Made by a program: the position numbers and the translations under genes
Assembly: GCA_026770025.1 (NCBI GenBank)
Contig: JAMXDE010000047.1
Location: 434,001-498,000 of the forward strand
Origin: Craspedostauros australis
Taxonomy: Eukaryota > Bacillariophyta > Bacillariophyceae > Mastogloiales > Achnanthaceae
Length of the DNA: 64,000 nt
Direction: 5' to 3'
Notes under the pieces: model-generated
Seen by the model: only the letters and a program-made list of their open reading frames with translations
The model's database searches: none
What the model was told of the DNA's origin: nothing
Shown here: positions 30,522 through 41,449 of the stretch, in pieces
Layout: each line of letters starts with the position of its first letter
Position numbering within the stretch: the stretch's first letter is position 1

Positions 30522-33500
30522 TGCCCCTTGATCTTGAGGATGACCCTTGTAGAACAGAGCTGTGATGAAAGTGGTTAGTGTTGGCCGTGCCAATGCCTTT
30601 GTGAGCATATCTGCAAAGTTCTGTGCTGATGAAACGTATACTGGAACCAGTATATCGGCTCCCACAGACTCGCGCACTTTGTGGAATAATATTGCCACAT
30701 GCTTCTTTTGTAGCAGGCTGTCTGCAATCGTCTTGTTTGAGATCACAGCATTGTTGTCACATAATGTGATAGCCAAAGACTTGACTTGGACTCCCAGCAA
30801 TCGGAGTGCGTATCTGAGTGAAATAGTCTCCTCGTTCACCGATCTCATCGCCTTGAATTCCGCGCTGTATGTGGATGTTGTGACGGATGTTTGTTGTTTG
30901 CTGGAGAAGTATACTGACGTCCTACCCAGGAATCGTATGATGCCTGTGTTAGATCTCCTGGTCACCAGATCGTGAGTGTGGTCTGCGTCCACGAATGCAT
31001 GCATTGGTAGCTCTGGGTAGATTGGCTTTGGTGATCTGTCATCAATGTCTTCCATGGCCTTGGGATATTCCTCCTTCATCTGTGTTACCAGTTCTGGGTG
31101 TGATGGCGTTGCATTGAAGTTGTCAAATATCATTGGCCTGGAATCGATCTGTGTTCGCAGAGTGGGCTTGTGCTTGAGGTAGCCCCATACTTTGAGTGCG
31201 CGTTCAAGATGTCCTTTCCATAGTGATGCAGTGAAGTGTGCAAGTGAGGAAGTTGCAAATGTGACGTTGAAATGTCCAAGCTGGACAGCCCAGTTTAGCA
31301 TGCCAATGAGCTGCTGGATTTTTTGTTGCTTGCCAGGTGTTAGTAGTTTGGAGTCGTCTATTTCCGGATGGTCCTTGTTCCTCATGGGAACATGTTGGCT
31401 GTGAAGTGATCCATGCTGGCGCTCGCCTTTGTCCAGTGCGTTTGAGATGTATTTGCTGCACCGGACGCTCCATTTGCCTTTTGATTTGTGTCCTTCGGTA
31501 CGATCTTACAATCATCGACATGTGTGCAGATGTAGTCGTCTCCGGATTCGTCTCAGAGTCTGATCCATACATCTTGGTTGTGGCGCGATGGCTTGCATCC
31601 CATGGAAGATAGTGTGTTGGCAAAGTGAGCGTGGAATCATTGGGCACTGGATCAGAGTCCATACAATGATTTCTTGAGTACAATTGTCTGGCCCTCTCTG
31701 TGATTGAATTCCTTTCCTGCTCTCGCGTATATCTTCTTGTTGGTGTAGGTGTTGACGAATGTGTTGCCAATTTCGCTGCAGAGTTGCTGGAATTTGTTCG
31801 CATCTGCGATTACATGGAGGATGCGCATGCTGGTGGAGTTGACTGTTGATGAGGACATGCGTATGTTGTCTGCGAGCTTGATGAGGCATCCTCCAGCTAT
31901 GAGCCTTGCGTTCCACCGCAGGTCTCGTTTGACCACGAAGATGAGCCTGAGCTTCATGCTCTGGTATTCAGTTGATGGTCGATGTGTGGATGGACAAAAA
32001 TCAAAGCAGGCAAGGTTGATGAGTGCATCAATCTCCTTCTTGGCTTCTGCCTTCCACATGTCGTTGTTGTTGGCTTGGTCAAGTTGTAGTGCATGCTTCA
32101 TGTATTGTAGCACTTCGCCCCCTGTACTGGAATACTGTGGCGAAGAAGTCCTGTTTTGGCTTCTTTTTCCCTGGTTGAATTTACTGTAGTACAATGACAT
32201 TGTCATTGCCGTCGATCGTGAATTGGTGTGTGCGTTTGCTACGCTGGATGCGCCGCTTGATTGCCCGGATTGCATGATTGGTCCATTGTAGCATCAGTTG
32301 CGATTGCCAATTGTGTCGTTCGTTCCGAGTTGGTGTGTTTGCAATGATGTACCGCGCCACCAGCTCCGGATGGTCCGCTCGAATGATGTCATATCAGAAC
32401 CATGTTCTTGTCTCCATACCCTATTTGGCATCGAGGTGTAGGTGTCCATTGCGGAAGCTGTGTCCTGCGATGCTGGTGATTTCAGGTTCGTTCTTGTCGA
32501 CCTTATCAATTTGATTTTGGGACATCTCGTTGTGCTCTTGTTCTGCAAGAGTGCTTTGATGCCCCTGAGTCCGGTGCTCCAAAGGATCTAGCATGGGTAC
32601 CGCCACCAAATCATTGAGCTACCCAGAGACACTGTCAGGTATTTGGCTGTCACCATTGTCATCACTGTCCAAGGTCACATCTGCAGCGTCCTTTACACTC
32701 GTGTCTTCGTCATCAGGCACAACAATTGACTGTCCAAACTATTGGTCCTCCAGTGAAGCTGTGTTTGCGTTGACCTTGATTTTCCTGACCCTCGTCAGAC
32801 CAGGTTCCGGGATGCGAGTCGCCACTCTTGACCACACGGCAATCGCATCGATGGCCTCTCGGACCTGTCGAGCGAGCTCAGCCGGCATAGTCTTTGTTCG
32901 TGCCCTGCCACCTGAAGCACTGTTTGTGGTTGTGTCAATGAGGTTGAGCCTTGCGATTCGTTGTATGTCTCCATTGCTGATGTGCGGAGTGTCTGTGTAT
33001 TCCAGAATACGCGGCTTGGCAATGTTGCGCATGAGGACTGTGCGCCACTTGATATCCTTGTCTTGTGGCAACCAGATATGGTAAGTGAATGGATCCCTGA
33101 GTCCACGCGATGCCCAAGATATAGCCTGGTTTGAATGGATGCTCAGGGAACTTTGTCATTGGCCCGAAGAACAACACAGGCTGGAAGAAAGTGGATTGGA
33201 ACATGGAAATGTTGGGCATGTTGCCATGGACGAGTTCAATTGGTGTCCTCCACTGGATGCTGCCCTTGTCCGTATAGTTCCACATGTCGATGGCATGCTG
33301 CAATCCAAAACACCAGAATTCAAGTGGCGCGGACGCCGCCCATATCAACTGATAAGCATGCCACTTGATGCCGTCGATCGCACGTTCCGCTCTGTTCTGA
33401 TTCTGGTTCATAGGCTTAGTGAAGGAGTGCTTGATCATGTGCTTGGATGTGATTGCCTTCCAGGCCTTTCCTTATTGGACCTGCGAGTTGTTGGACACAA

Positions 33501-35930
33501 GGGTATCCGGTGCACCAACATTGGAGATGAAGTCCATGAGCGTCCCTGGCGCCATTGCCTCTCTTTGGAGCGGCTTCGCCCAGATGAATTTTGGTTTGCT
33601 GTGGACAAAGAGTTGGAAGCACTTGTAATGCCAAATTGATTGCACTGTGGAAAAGAAGGGGTCTGTATTGACTCAGCCTTAGATTTGTTGCGGCTGGAGC
33701 ACTCCAGCTCGTTGTGTTCGGTACTGCCATGGGATGACTCATGACTCTGCCTCAATTGGTCTGTCCGCCAGCTGGGTGGATGCCATCATTGCCTTCTCGA
33801 CAACCTGGTGTGGGAAGTGTTTGATCACATCGTTGAAATGGATTCCCTGTTTATTCCGCCGAAGGCGCTGGTGTCTGTCGCATGTCATGATATGTTTATT
33901 AAGTGTTAGCTCATGAGCTGTGGATTTCCGAATGGGGATGCGCAGGGTGTTGCCACCATGGTTGACCAGTGGGATGCTGGTGTTGCCTGATGCAATGCGC
34001 TGTTGCCCCTGGTGTTGGATGAGGCGATCGTATACATTCAGTCCAGGCACGTGCATGTGATGTGTATTAAACAATGATTCCATCTGATGTGGGTGCTTAT
34101 CCAGAGCCACATATTTTGCCTTGATGAGGATCACATGACCTGTTGGAGATTCATATACTGCCATCGCGTTGACCATCTGGAATGCCTTGATTGGTGAGTC
34201 CATTGTTGCCCCGCAAGCATGGAATGTCTGTTGGTGTTGTCAGGTCACCACCCATCTGGATTCATGTACGATGTCGCCGTCTGCCCCTGAGTCAAATGAT
34301 GTAGCCTTGTCTACTGCTTGTTACTCTTGCCCTGCAAAGAAATTGTTCGATGGTCAGGTGGGTTCCGCTTGGCGCCGACTCTTGTAGTACCTCCAGGCGT
34401 GCACACCTGGGTCTTCTCTCTGCAGCTGTGCGCGTCTCCCCTACAGTCGCGGGGCTTGATACGTATGATGATCTCCGACTGGCAGCGAGTTGTGTCTGTC
34501 ATTGATTGTCACGAGCTGTCGTCGCATGGTCTGTATTCCTTTCCACTGCACACCAGGGATGCTTTGGCCCAGACTCTCTTGTGAGATCTTCATGTGGTGG
34601 GAAGTTGGAAGTTCTTTGCGTACTCCACTAGTTTGAGTTTCTTGGGCATGTCCTCGTTGATTGGCTTGCCGTGTTTTATGGAAGTAAAGCGCAGACTTCA
34701 TGACGAGCACCTGCATGTGGGTCAGAAGCCGGCAGAAGACGCTGTCCATCAGCAGAGACATTGCCAAGGGCCTTTGGTCCGTCGTTGGCGCCTCGTAGCG
34801 ACGCTTACGGTTGATTTACCAGTCCTTCTTCTGCTGTTAGCGCCAGTTGCGCTGTGAGGATTGTTCGATCTTGGAGTTGGCAATGGAGCTGTCGTGTCTC
34901 ATCAACTCGTTGCGGATCCAGTCAAATGACTGATTGACGTTGTGAAGCCAAGAAATCTCACTCAAGAATTGTTTGTCATTGATGTTGTAAAAGAGATTTA
35001 CGGTGGTCTCCTTCTTGTTCATGACCTTTCCATTGTCTTCCATCATGCGGATGGACTTCAAGAAGGCGTTGACAAACGTGCTGAACAGCTTTGATCTATC
35101 CTAAATAGGCTTTGCCAGGAGCTCTTCCTGCTCAGCCATGATCTCTGCCTTGCTCTCCTTGAATTTGTACATCCGGACCAGTGCCTGGAAGGTGTCATGA
35201 CCACTGCCAATGTGCGATGGCACAATGAAATCCGTGTCACCTCATAGGTCTTGCTGTTGGAGATGGTGTAGAATTGGTTGTTGATCTGTGAATTGTAGTT
35301 GGTTGGTTGCTTGGGTTCTATATACTTCGCGTATCTCATTGTTGCCATTGATCTGGCAAGTGTGATCTTCCAATCGTGTCAGGCTTTGTTCAGTCCAGAG
35401 AAGATCAGAGTTTTGGGCATGGATACCTTGTCCTCATGCCAACCTATTGGTGTTGCAGTTGGTCATGCAAGGGTGGCTCAACATCATGGAGACATCATTG
35501 CTATCTTGTTGTTTGCCACTGGGGGCTCCACCACCGCTGCATCTTTGATGGCCATCTTGGTTCTTGTACAAGCCGTTGCATTTGCAACAGGGGTCTTGAT
35601 CTTTGGAGGCACATAGTTGTCTGTTCAATGTATTCATCGACGGTGGTCCAGTTGGTGGTGGAGTCAATTGTATTGGATCTGGCATATGCAAAGATGTGTT
35701 GGATGTTTCCAATGTTGATTGCGGTGAGGGTTGGTGCAAAGGTCAAGGAAGCCACAATTGCGCCATCTGGATGCTGGATGGCTTGGTTGATGCGCCCAAG
35801 GGTGGATGTGATGAAGGTCATCTCCTAGTAGTCAAGCTGGACTAGCTCCTTGATGATGGGTGCAACAGTTCTGTTGTTGATTGCTCTTGCCATGGTGAAG
35901 GTTTGTTTGTAAGTGGTAAGCTTGGCGGCA
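30522..35930 (-). pseudogene. Copia-3 gag-pol remnant, multiple frameshifts
   Basis: Reading on the minus strand: gag-like fragments at 35821-35058 with TSTLGRINQAIQHPD and a residual zinc-knuckle-like CCKCNGLY. Protease region at about 34300-33739. Integrase C-terminal part at 33438-32935, with RAERAIDGIKWHAYQLI and KPGYILGIAW. RT pieces at 32275-31652 (MWKAEAKKEIDALINL, LKKSLYGL). RT active site THVDDCKIV at about 31510, readable only in a third frame. RNase H at 31385-30519 (HAFVDADHTHDLVTRRS, STYSAEFKAM, LCDNNAVIS, NFADMLTKAL). The RNase H portion is the longest open part (288 codons). The order is that of copia elements. Not functional. Confidence 0.85.
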
Positions 35931-35947
35931 AATCACAACTCTTAACC

Positions 35948-36109
35948 TGTCAAACTGCACAAGTAACCACTGAAGACGTATTGGCCCATTGGTGCATGCC
36001 CTGGTCGGAGCTCTTGTGTTTCATTGTGAGTCGTCCGAGGACGATCTCCAACCAGTATTTTGGATTTATGTGATTAGTAAAAAGGTAAGAAGTACAGTGA
36101 AAGCTGTCA
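35948..36109 (-). repeat. Copia-3 5' LTR (162 bp)
   Basis: Partner of 30359-30521; followed on the plus strand by TCAAT. Confidence 0.85.
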
Positions 36110-36114
36110 TCAAT

Positions 36115-36807
36115 GAACCTGCACGTACTCCAATCACAACACGAGAAACAACAAGGTAATAATAATAATAACTCACAATGACAAAACCCATAGTAGGGAA
36201 TGCCCTGAGGGCATTAGACTCGCCTGCACAGGCCTTACGGCGCAGGCTAGGTCGAGTATAACAAGGTAAACAATACCGCCGCCATCAGTCTCTTTCCGCA
36301 CCATGCCAACAGCTCAGCAGATGACCTCGGTATCCCATGTCCAAGCGGAGCAAAGCAGGTTACACTGGACTTTGTACTAACAAACTAAGCTTGGTGTAAA
36401 ATAATATTGTACTATATTTTGCATACCATAGGATAAGTCACTGTGCTCCATTACATGATGTTATGTTGTTTAGCATTCGCAAGTGTCGCTGTTGCAGCCG
36501 ACGCGCAGGGATGCCACCACCAACGCTGTGCTGCTCAACACAACACACACAAGCGAGGAAACGTCCAACCGAGCCAAATCACCAACAACGTGAGGAATCA
36601 ACACGACGCCGAACCTGGCGCAACTTCACCATCAATACAGTTGGACACCATTGCAGTCTGACATCGACCGTCAATGACGTCATCATTTTCGTCTACGGTG
36701 AAGACAAGCCAGCCATGTTGTTGTGTCGTAGAAGCTAGCTAAATTAATCTAACCCTACTAAACAACACGCAAAATTATGATCTAAAAATATCACGTTTTA
36801 CGATGTC
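36115..36807. other. Right arm of TIR transposon, non-coding
   Basis: Includes a small inverted repeat CCTGAGGGC...GCCTGCAC...GGCGCAGGC around 36200-36250 and AT-rich sequence near 36740-36800. No supported gene. Confidence 0.5.
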
Positions 36808-36851
36808 AAATCCGCAGGATACTACACGACTTCGCTGAATGGGGTCATACG

Positions 36852-37440
36852 GCCTGCGCAAGGATTGGTTCCTCGTGGCGTACGGACTAGCTGAGAACGT
36901 CGTTGGCACCTGCTACAATCACGACTTTTATCTCTCAACCATCCGCGAAGGTGAAGATCTCCACCCGTTTGTGGCTATCGCCGAATGCAGCAATCTGCAC
37001 AGCTCCATCGATATCATCATCGTGGACCCGGACACCTGCGTCCAACGTCCAGACAACGTCACAGGAGAGATCTGGGTCGCCGGGGCCTCTGTGACAGCCG
37101 GATATTACAACCAACCCAAGCTCACCGCCGAAACCTTCCAAGCTACACTCCAAGGCAATGCATCATCCGATGCTAGCAGCAAGATGTACTTGCGCACAGG
37201 TGACTACGGTTTCTACCAAGACGACTACCTCTACATCTGCGGCCGCAAGAAGGACATCATCATCGTCAACGGTGTCAACTACTACCCGCAAGATATCGAG
37301 CACACAGTCGAGGAGGCATCATCCGCTGTCCGTCCAGGCTGCGTCGCTGCCTTCTCGTCCGACGATTCAGGCAACGATGGACAGCTCGAGATCGTATTTG
37401 AGATCCGAGCCAATCACGCAGACGATGCCGCAACAGTCTG
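36852..37440 (+). pseudogene. FAAL gene, fragment 2 of 5 (adenylation domain, second half)
   Basis: Continues fragment 1 in frame after the CATACG duplication (codons about 411-606). It contains VAYGLAENVVGT (core A5 region), TGEIWVAGASVTAGYYNQP, and the A7/A8 region LRTGDYGFYQDD followed by ICGRKKDIIIVNGVNYYPQDIE, the hinge to the C-terminal subdomain. The 589 bases contain no stop in this frame. The fragment ends at CTG (37438-37440), duplicated at 38599-38601 around the MITE. Running on into the MITE the frame stops at about 37501. Confidence 0.85.
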
Positions 37441-37566
37441 GGACACGCGGCAAAATGTCTGGCACGATCAAAAAATCTCTTTCCTTAAACCAAATAAATA
37501 GCTTCGGCGTCTTTTGATATTGTGTAGGTCATCACAACGAAATTGATAAACTTATGCTGTCATGTG

Positions 37567-37712
37567 TCATTGTCGGGAATGTCGGGAATGTCGGGCGCTT
37601 TGTCGGGAATGTCGGGAGTTTTGTCGGGAATGTCGGGTGTGTTGTCGGGAATGTCGGGTGCTTTGTCGGGAATGTCGGGCGTGTTGTGGCGATTGTCGAG
37701 AATGTCGGGAGT
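37567..37712 (+). repeat. GTCGGGAAT minisatellite, left array
   Basis: About seven 21-base units of the form TGTCGGGAATGTCGGGNNNTT. They are open in all three plus frames, for example as (V/F)VGNVGX. The same array in the same orientation is at 38338-38455. Probably subterminal transposase sites; inferred. Confidence 0.8.
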
Positions 37713-38337
37713 CTCGGCACCACACATCTGCGCCTGGATGGGCAGAGTCCACGGGGAACAGACAGACGAAACAACCGAAGAACGAAAATGCATGGTGGTA
37801 ACAAAGGAAACAGACACACACAGGACGAAACCGACACACTCGCGATCATGTTGTGGATGTGTACTTGACTGGCACAAGTTGAAGCACGACTGGAGATTTT
37901 GAACTGCAGATGCCCCTTTGCGTCCGCATGCCAAACGTTTCTAGTCATAGGCGACAACGAAACAATAACTTTGTATTTACAAGTCCCAGGAGCTGAAACA
38001 TTTACGAATCTACTCTACACACCATAATAGGATGACATAAGTGCTTATATTTATAATATTACAATCACTACATGAGTACCCTGCATTGCATACATGGACT
38101 GTGATGTGATGCGAGGCGACATGGTGTGTTGTTGTTGTGGTGTCAAGCGAAAAAGCTGGCCGTTGTTTGTCCAAACCGCGAATCCGCACGGCAACAACAA
38201 ACAACGCGCTCATCCGATTTGGGTGGCATTTTGTGTGTGTTCGGGTTGAAACTTCATGGATCGCAACAGCACTCACGCTCCGCCAACATCATCCAAACAG
38301 ATTGTCAACTTTGGTCGAGTATGTCGACTGTTGTGTG

Positions 38338-38455
38338 AGGAATGTCGGGAATGTCGGGAATGTCGGGCGCTTTGTCGGGAATGTCGGGTGTCTTGTCGGG
38401 AATGTCGGGTGCTTTGTCGGGAATGTCGGGAGCTTTGTCGGGAATGTCGGGAGTT
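38338..38455 (+). repeat. GTCGGGAAT minisatellite, right array
   Basis: Five to six 21-base units, same orientation and consensus as 37567-37712. Confidence 0.8.
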
Positions 38456-38601
38456 TATCTGTTACGACTCAAGGTTCTCTCAAGGGAGTAATTGACGCAA
38501 TACGCGGCAATGATGTATGACCAATTCATAATATCATGATATTATGTTACTTAACACGTTCCCGGTTGTAGCAAATCCCGACTTTCTGCCGAGTGTCCCT
38601 G

Positions 38602-39163
38602 TCAGGAGATCAGAAAGGCTGTGATGGAGCACATCGGATTGGCACCGGCAACAGTCGCAGCCGTCAATGAACGCACCATCTCCAAAACAACAAGCGGCAA
38701 GATCCAAAGACGCCGCAACCGACAACGTCTGCACGATGGAGACCAGAAAGCAATATTCAGCTTCCGCACAAACCCAAATTCAACCTCCCAAGTTGCACTG
38801 GATGGCGATGCCAAGTCATCACCAACCGAAACCATGTCGGCGAGGAACGTAGACCAAGACAAGGACCTCCAAAGTAAGACGTTCAATGAGATCATCACGA
38901 ACGCAACGGGATCGCAAGTCAAGGGAGATGACACGTGGGAAGACGTTGGGCTGTCATCCATGGCGGAACTAGAGCTCCGGCAATCACTGTCAAAACGGTA
39001 CAGCACCACCCTCCCTCTGAATTGCTTCCAGATGTTCTCAACCCTCATGGATCTCGAAACATTCCTCGAGACATCGCACGGAGAACCACTCCCAACGCGT
39101 CTCCCAATGCTCAAGAGACTTACTACCATGCGCAACGAGAAACAATTCCCCCAAACAACATCC
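38602..39163 (+). pseudogene. FAAL gene, fragment 3 of 5 (A-domain end and acyl carrier domain)
   Basis: In frame with fragment 2 (codons about 607-794). It begins CQEIRKAVMEHIGLAPATVA and contains the adenylation-enzyme lysine motif ISKTTSGKIQRRR at about residue 636. After a linker comes a carrier domain with the phosphopantetheine attachment motif VGLSSMAELEL (Ser at about 725), followed by LNCFQMFSTLMDLETFL. The carrier would hold the fatty acyl group as thioester. The fragment ends at CATCC (39159-39163), duplicated by copia-2. Confidence 0.85.
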
Positions 39164-39683
39164 TGTGGGAATATTCCAATGACACGCATACTTTGTGACC
39201 TTGAGAGTGATCAAATTGTGTCGTGAATGAATTTTGTTCCTCGATCAAATCAATCACGACTCCAGGAACCATGCGCGCCATTTTTTCAACAATGTTCCTT
39301 GTGTGTTACGTTCAATCAAAACACGGCGAAGATTCTGGATCGATCGTGGATCTGGATAACTATCGACCAACCGAGCACGACCTCGGAGTGCCATCGCAAC
39401 CCAAGACCAAATGAAGTACAACACGGTGTATTGCGAGGACCCAAATCGAATGAGGATGATGATCACGACGAATTACACGGGAGATGCTGCTGACCCTGCA
39501 ACTTGCATTCTGACAGAACAACATCTCGTCATCATCTCATAATCCGAGAGTTCAATCAACTCAACAACGCAAACCAACTAAATCGACAACTAACGATTAC
39601 CAATTTACCTCCAAACCAGAGCCCACGATCTCACCACTGCACACGCCGGTCTCACAGTGCTGACATCTGGAACCAATATCACA
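39164..39683 (+). repeat. Copia-2 5' LTR (520 bp)
   Basis: Begins TGTGGGAATATTCC and ends CCAATATCACA. One mismatch with 45547-46066 over full length. Confidence 0.95.
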
Positions 39684-39700
39684 CGCTTCCTCTGCGCAAC
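39684..39700 (+). promoter_or_regulatory. Copia-2 primer-binding site, candidate initiator tRNA-Met D-arm
   Basis: CGCTTCCTCTGCGCAAC directly follows the LTR. Its complement GTTGCGCAGAGGAAGCG resembles the D-arm of eukaryotic initiator tRNA-Met (GTGGCGCAGCGGAAGCG in plants, recalled from general knowledge) at 15 of 17 positions. This would need a shorter 5' tRNA fragment as primer than copia-1. Confidence 0.55.
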
Positions 39701-39844
39701 GTCAAGGCAAGTCACCTCTCGTAGCGCTATTCTACTGCAGGTCCAGGACACGACAACACATTGCAATCCACAATCTCGTCTCCAGGCCCCACAAACAATC
39801 AAGTGTACCTATTCAACGACTGGTCAAACCAACTGGACGGAATC

Positions 39845-41449
39845 ATGGTCGCCACAGCAACAACTCGCTCAAGAGCGAGACAATCCAGCACCGCAGCCAA
39901 CACAGCTGCCAACACGAGCGCCGCACCCAACACAGCTGCAGGCCGAGGCACTGCGGGCAATCAAGCCGCAGCCAGCAACCAACCGTCCAACCCAGGCGAC
40001 AACAACCCAAACGCCATGGCAACCAACCAAGGCAACCTGAAGCCACCCGCTCAGAACGTTCCACAGGGCAACACCAACCCAGGAGGCAACGGCGGCGGGG
40101 ACGGCGGAGGAGATGGCGGAGGCGGGGGCGACCCGTACGAAGAGGACGATCCCTTCTTCGACAACTTCGGAGGAGACGGTGGGGGCGACGATGAGGACGA
40201 TGAAGAGGACGATGAAGAGGTAGTGGATGCACAGCCTGCATTCCAGTACGCTTTGACGCCAGCTCGCATCCACAATCGGCTGCTCGACTACAGCAAGACA
40301 TCTGTGGCGAAGCTGTACTACAAGGCCGTCGAGTCACTCCCAGTGGAGTTCGACATGACCTCGAACCTTGTACACAAGTTCACCAATCTCCTCAACGCCC
40401 GAGCAATGGAGTTCAACTGGCTCCAAACCATCATCATCAACATCCGCGGCGAAAAGCGAAACCTGTTCCTCGAACATAGCACAATCAGCTACAAGGAGGT
40501 TCTGGCATACGCCGAAGGATACTCTAGCCGACAGACCAGGCACGCCCAGAACGCAATGCAGATCGCAAAATGCATTCAGGAGTCCCTCACGCAAGACGCA
40601 AGGTCCCGCATGCAGCTGGAGTCAGAGAAGTACTCCCTGAGCACAGCCGAAGGAAAAGTCCATGATGGTCTGTTGATGTTCAAGGTCCTGATGGAGAAGT
40701 CATTGGTCAACACCAACGCAACCATCAGCATGCTGCGAAGCAACCTGGCCAACCTGCCAAGCAAGATCGGCGATCTCTCGGACAACATCACCGAACTCAA
40801 CGAGTATGCAAAATTGCAACGCAACGGATTGACGGCACGTGGACAAGTCACCCACGACCTGCTGATCTACCTCTTCGACGCCTACAAGCAGGTGAACGAT
40901 GAGACCTTCCGCCGGTACATCGAAAGCAAGGAGGACCAGCACAACGAAGGGATCGCGATTGACGCCGACGAACTCATGGATCTGGTAGACAAGAAATACA
41001 AGACCATGGTGGAGCGCGGAACGTGGAAGGCCCAGACAGAGGACCAGAAACACATCGTGGCGCTGACGGCAGAACTCGAGAAGATGAAGAAAGCCAACAA
41101 GGGCGGCAACGGAAAGAAGGGCAAGGACAGCAAGGACGGCAAGGGCAAGAAGGGCAAGAAGGGCAAAGAGAAGGACGGAAAGAAAGGAGGATCTGGGGAC
41201 ACCCCATGGTTCTATCAACCACCGGCCAGCGGAGAGCCCAAGACCAAGCAGGATCCGAGTGGAAAAGATGTCCACTGGTGCCCCAACCACGGAACCAACG
41301 GCAAGTGGGTCCGGCACAAGCCATCGGAGTGCAAGGCCCTCAAGGGAGGGGTCAATTCGGATGGGAAGCCTGACAAATCAGGAGGAGATGGTACTTCCAG
41401 CAACAAGCCAACGGTGGCCATGCCACATGTGGCCGAAGAGGAGTACTGA
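39845..41449 (+). CDS. gag: Copia-2 gag polyprotein, 534 aa
   Basis: Structural precursor of virus-like particles. The first ATG is at 39845 (MVATATTRSRARQSST). Order: Ala/Asn/Thr-rich leader; Gly-rich acidic segment (residues about 85-130, with EDDEEDDEE); helical capsid-like part (150-420); Lys/Gly-rich basic stretch (430-470); and a zinc-finger-like WCPNHGTNGKWVRHKPSEC. That finger has C-x2-H...H-x4-C spacing, unlike the canonical CCHC knuckle of copia-1. The ORF ends with TGA (41447-41449) and the next base begins the pol ATG in the same frame. Confidence 0.87.
   Translation: MVATATTRSRARQSSTAANTAANTSAAPNTAAGRGTAGNQAAASNQPSNPGDNNPNAMATNQGNLKPPAQNVPQGNTNPGGNGGGDGGGDGGGGGDPYEEDDPFFDNFGGDGGGDDEDDEEDDEEVVDAQPAFQYALTPARIHNRLLDYSKTSVAKLYYKAVESLPVEFDMTSNLVHKFTNLLNARAMEFNWLQTIIINIRGEKRNLFLEHSTISYKEVLAYAEGYSSRQTRHAQNAMQIAKCIQESLTQDARSRMQLESEKYSLSTAEGKVHDGLLMFKVLMEKSLVNTNATISMLRSNLANLPSKIGDLSDNITELNEYAKLQRNGLTARGQVTHDLLIYLFDAYKQVNDETFRRYIESKEDQHNEGIAIDADELMDLVDKKYKTMVERGTWKAQTEDQKHIVALTAELEKMKKANKGGNGKKGKDSKDGKGKKGKKGKEKDGKKGGSGDTPWFYQPPASGEPKTKQDPSGKDVHWCPNHGTNGKWVRHKPSECKALKGGVNSDGKPDKSGGDGTSSNKPTVAMPHVAEEEY

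Larger units (their letters stand above)
30359..36109 (-). mobile_element. Copia-3: degenerate Ty1/copia element inside the TIR transposon
   Basis: LTRs at 30359-30521 (3') and 35948-36109 (5') both run TGTCAAACTG to AGCTGTCA and are roughly 88% identical by eye. TCAAT target duplications lie at 30354-30358 and 36110-36114. The minus-strand primer-binding site at 35939-35947 reads GGTTAAGAG, one mismatch from the initiator tRNA-Met anticodon-arm type of copia-1. The internal coding region is broken into many frames. This is an old, dead insertion. Confidence 0.88.
29698..36845. mobile_element. Non-autonomous TIR DNA transposon, 7.1 kb, carrying copia-3
   Basis: Inverted ends are 29698-29735 and 36808-36845, starting ACCCC(G/A)TTCAG, with 28 of 38 matches and similarity fading further inward. 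They are flanked by the 6 bp duplication CATACG (29692-29697, 36846-36851). Without the nested copia-3 the element is about 1.4 kb and has no transposase, so it is non-autonomous. The superfamily is not clear from the TIRs; a 6 bp duplication does not fit Harbinger or hAT. Removal of the element plus one duplication copy restores the FAAL reading frame exactly. Confidence 0.8.
37441..38598. mobile_element. Harbinger-like MITE, 1.16 kb, with CTG target duplication
   Basis: Inverted ends 37441-37462 and 38577-38598 start GGACAC(G/T)CGGCA and match at 18 of 22 positions. The trinucleotide CTG flanks both sides; CWG duplications are typical of Harbinger elements, and the 5.1 kb element at 122-5227 has CAG. 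No transposase is present. Both halves carry arrays of the GTCGGG motif, which also occurs within the TIR itself. Excision with one CTG restores the FAAL frame. Confidence 0.75.

Noticed and set aside
29691-36851. The 7.1 kb insertion as a conventional intron of the FAAL gene
   Set aside because: No GT or AG lies at the frame-restoring junction; TIRs and the CATACG duplication identify a transposon insertion. Non-canonical splicing cannot be ruled out.
37543-37902. Heptad-like plus-strand ORFs (VGNVGX and ECREC repeats) that resemble a structural protein
   Set aside because: Produced by the 21-base GTCGGG minisatellite, which is open in all three frames.
37567-38455. Possible CRISPR-like array
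   Set aside because: The repeats are contiguous minisatellite units without unique spacers of constant length, inside a MITE of a eukaryotic locus.
39843-40337. Cys/Arg-rich minus-strand ORF opposite copia-2 gag
   Set aside because: Antisense of the Gly/Asp-rich gag leader; no independent support.
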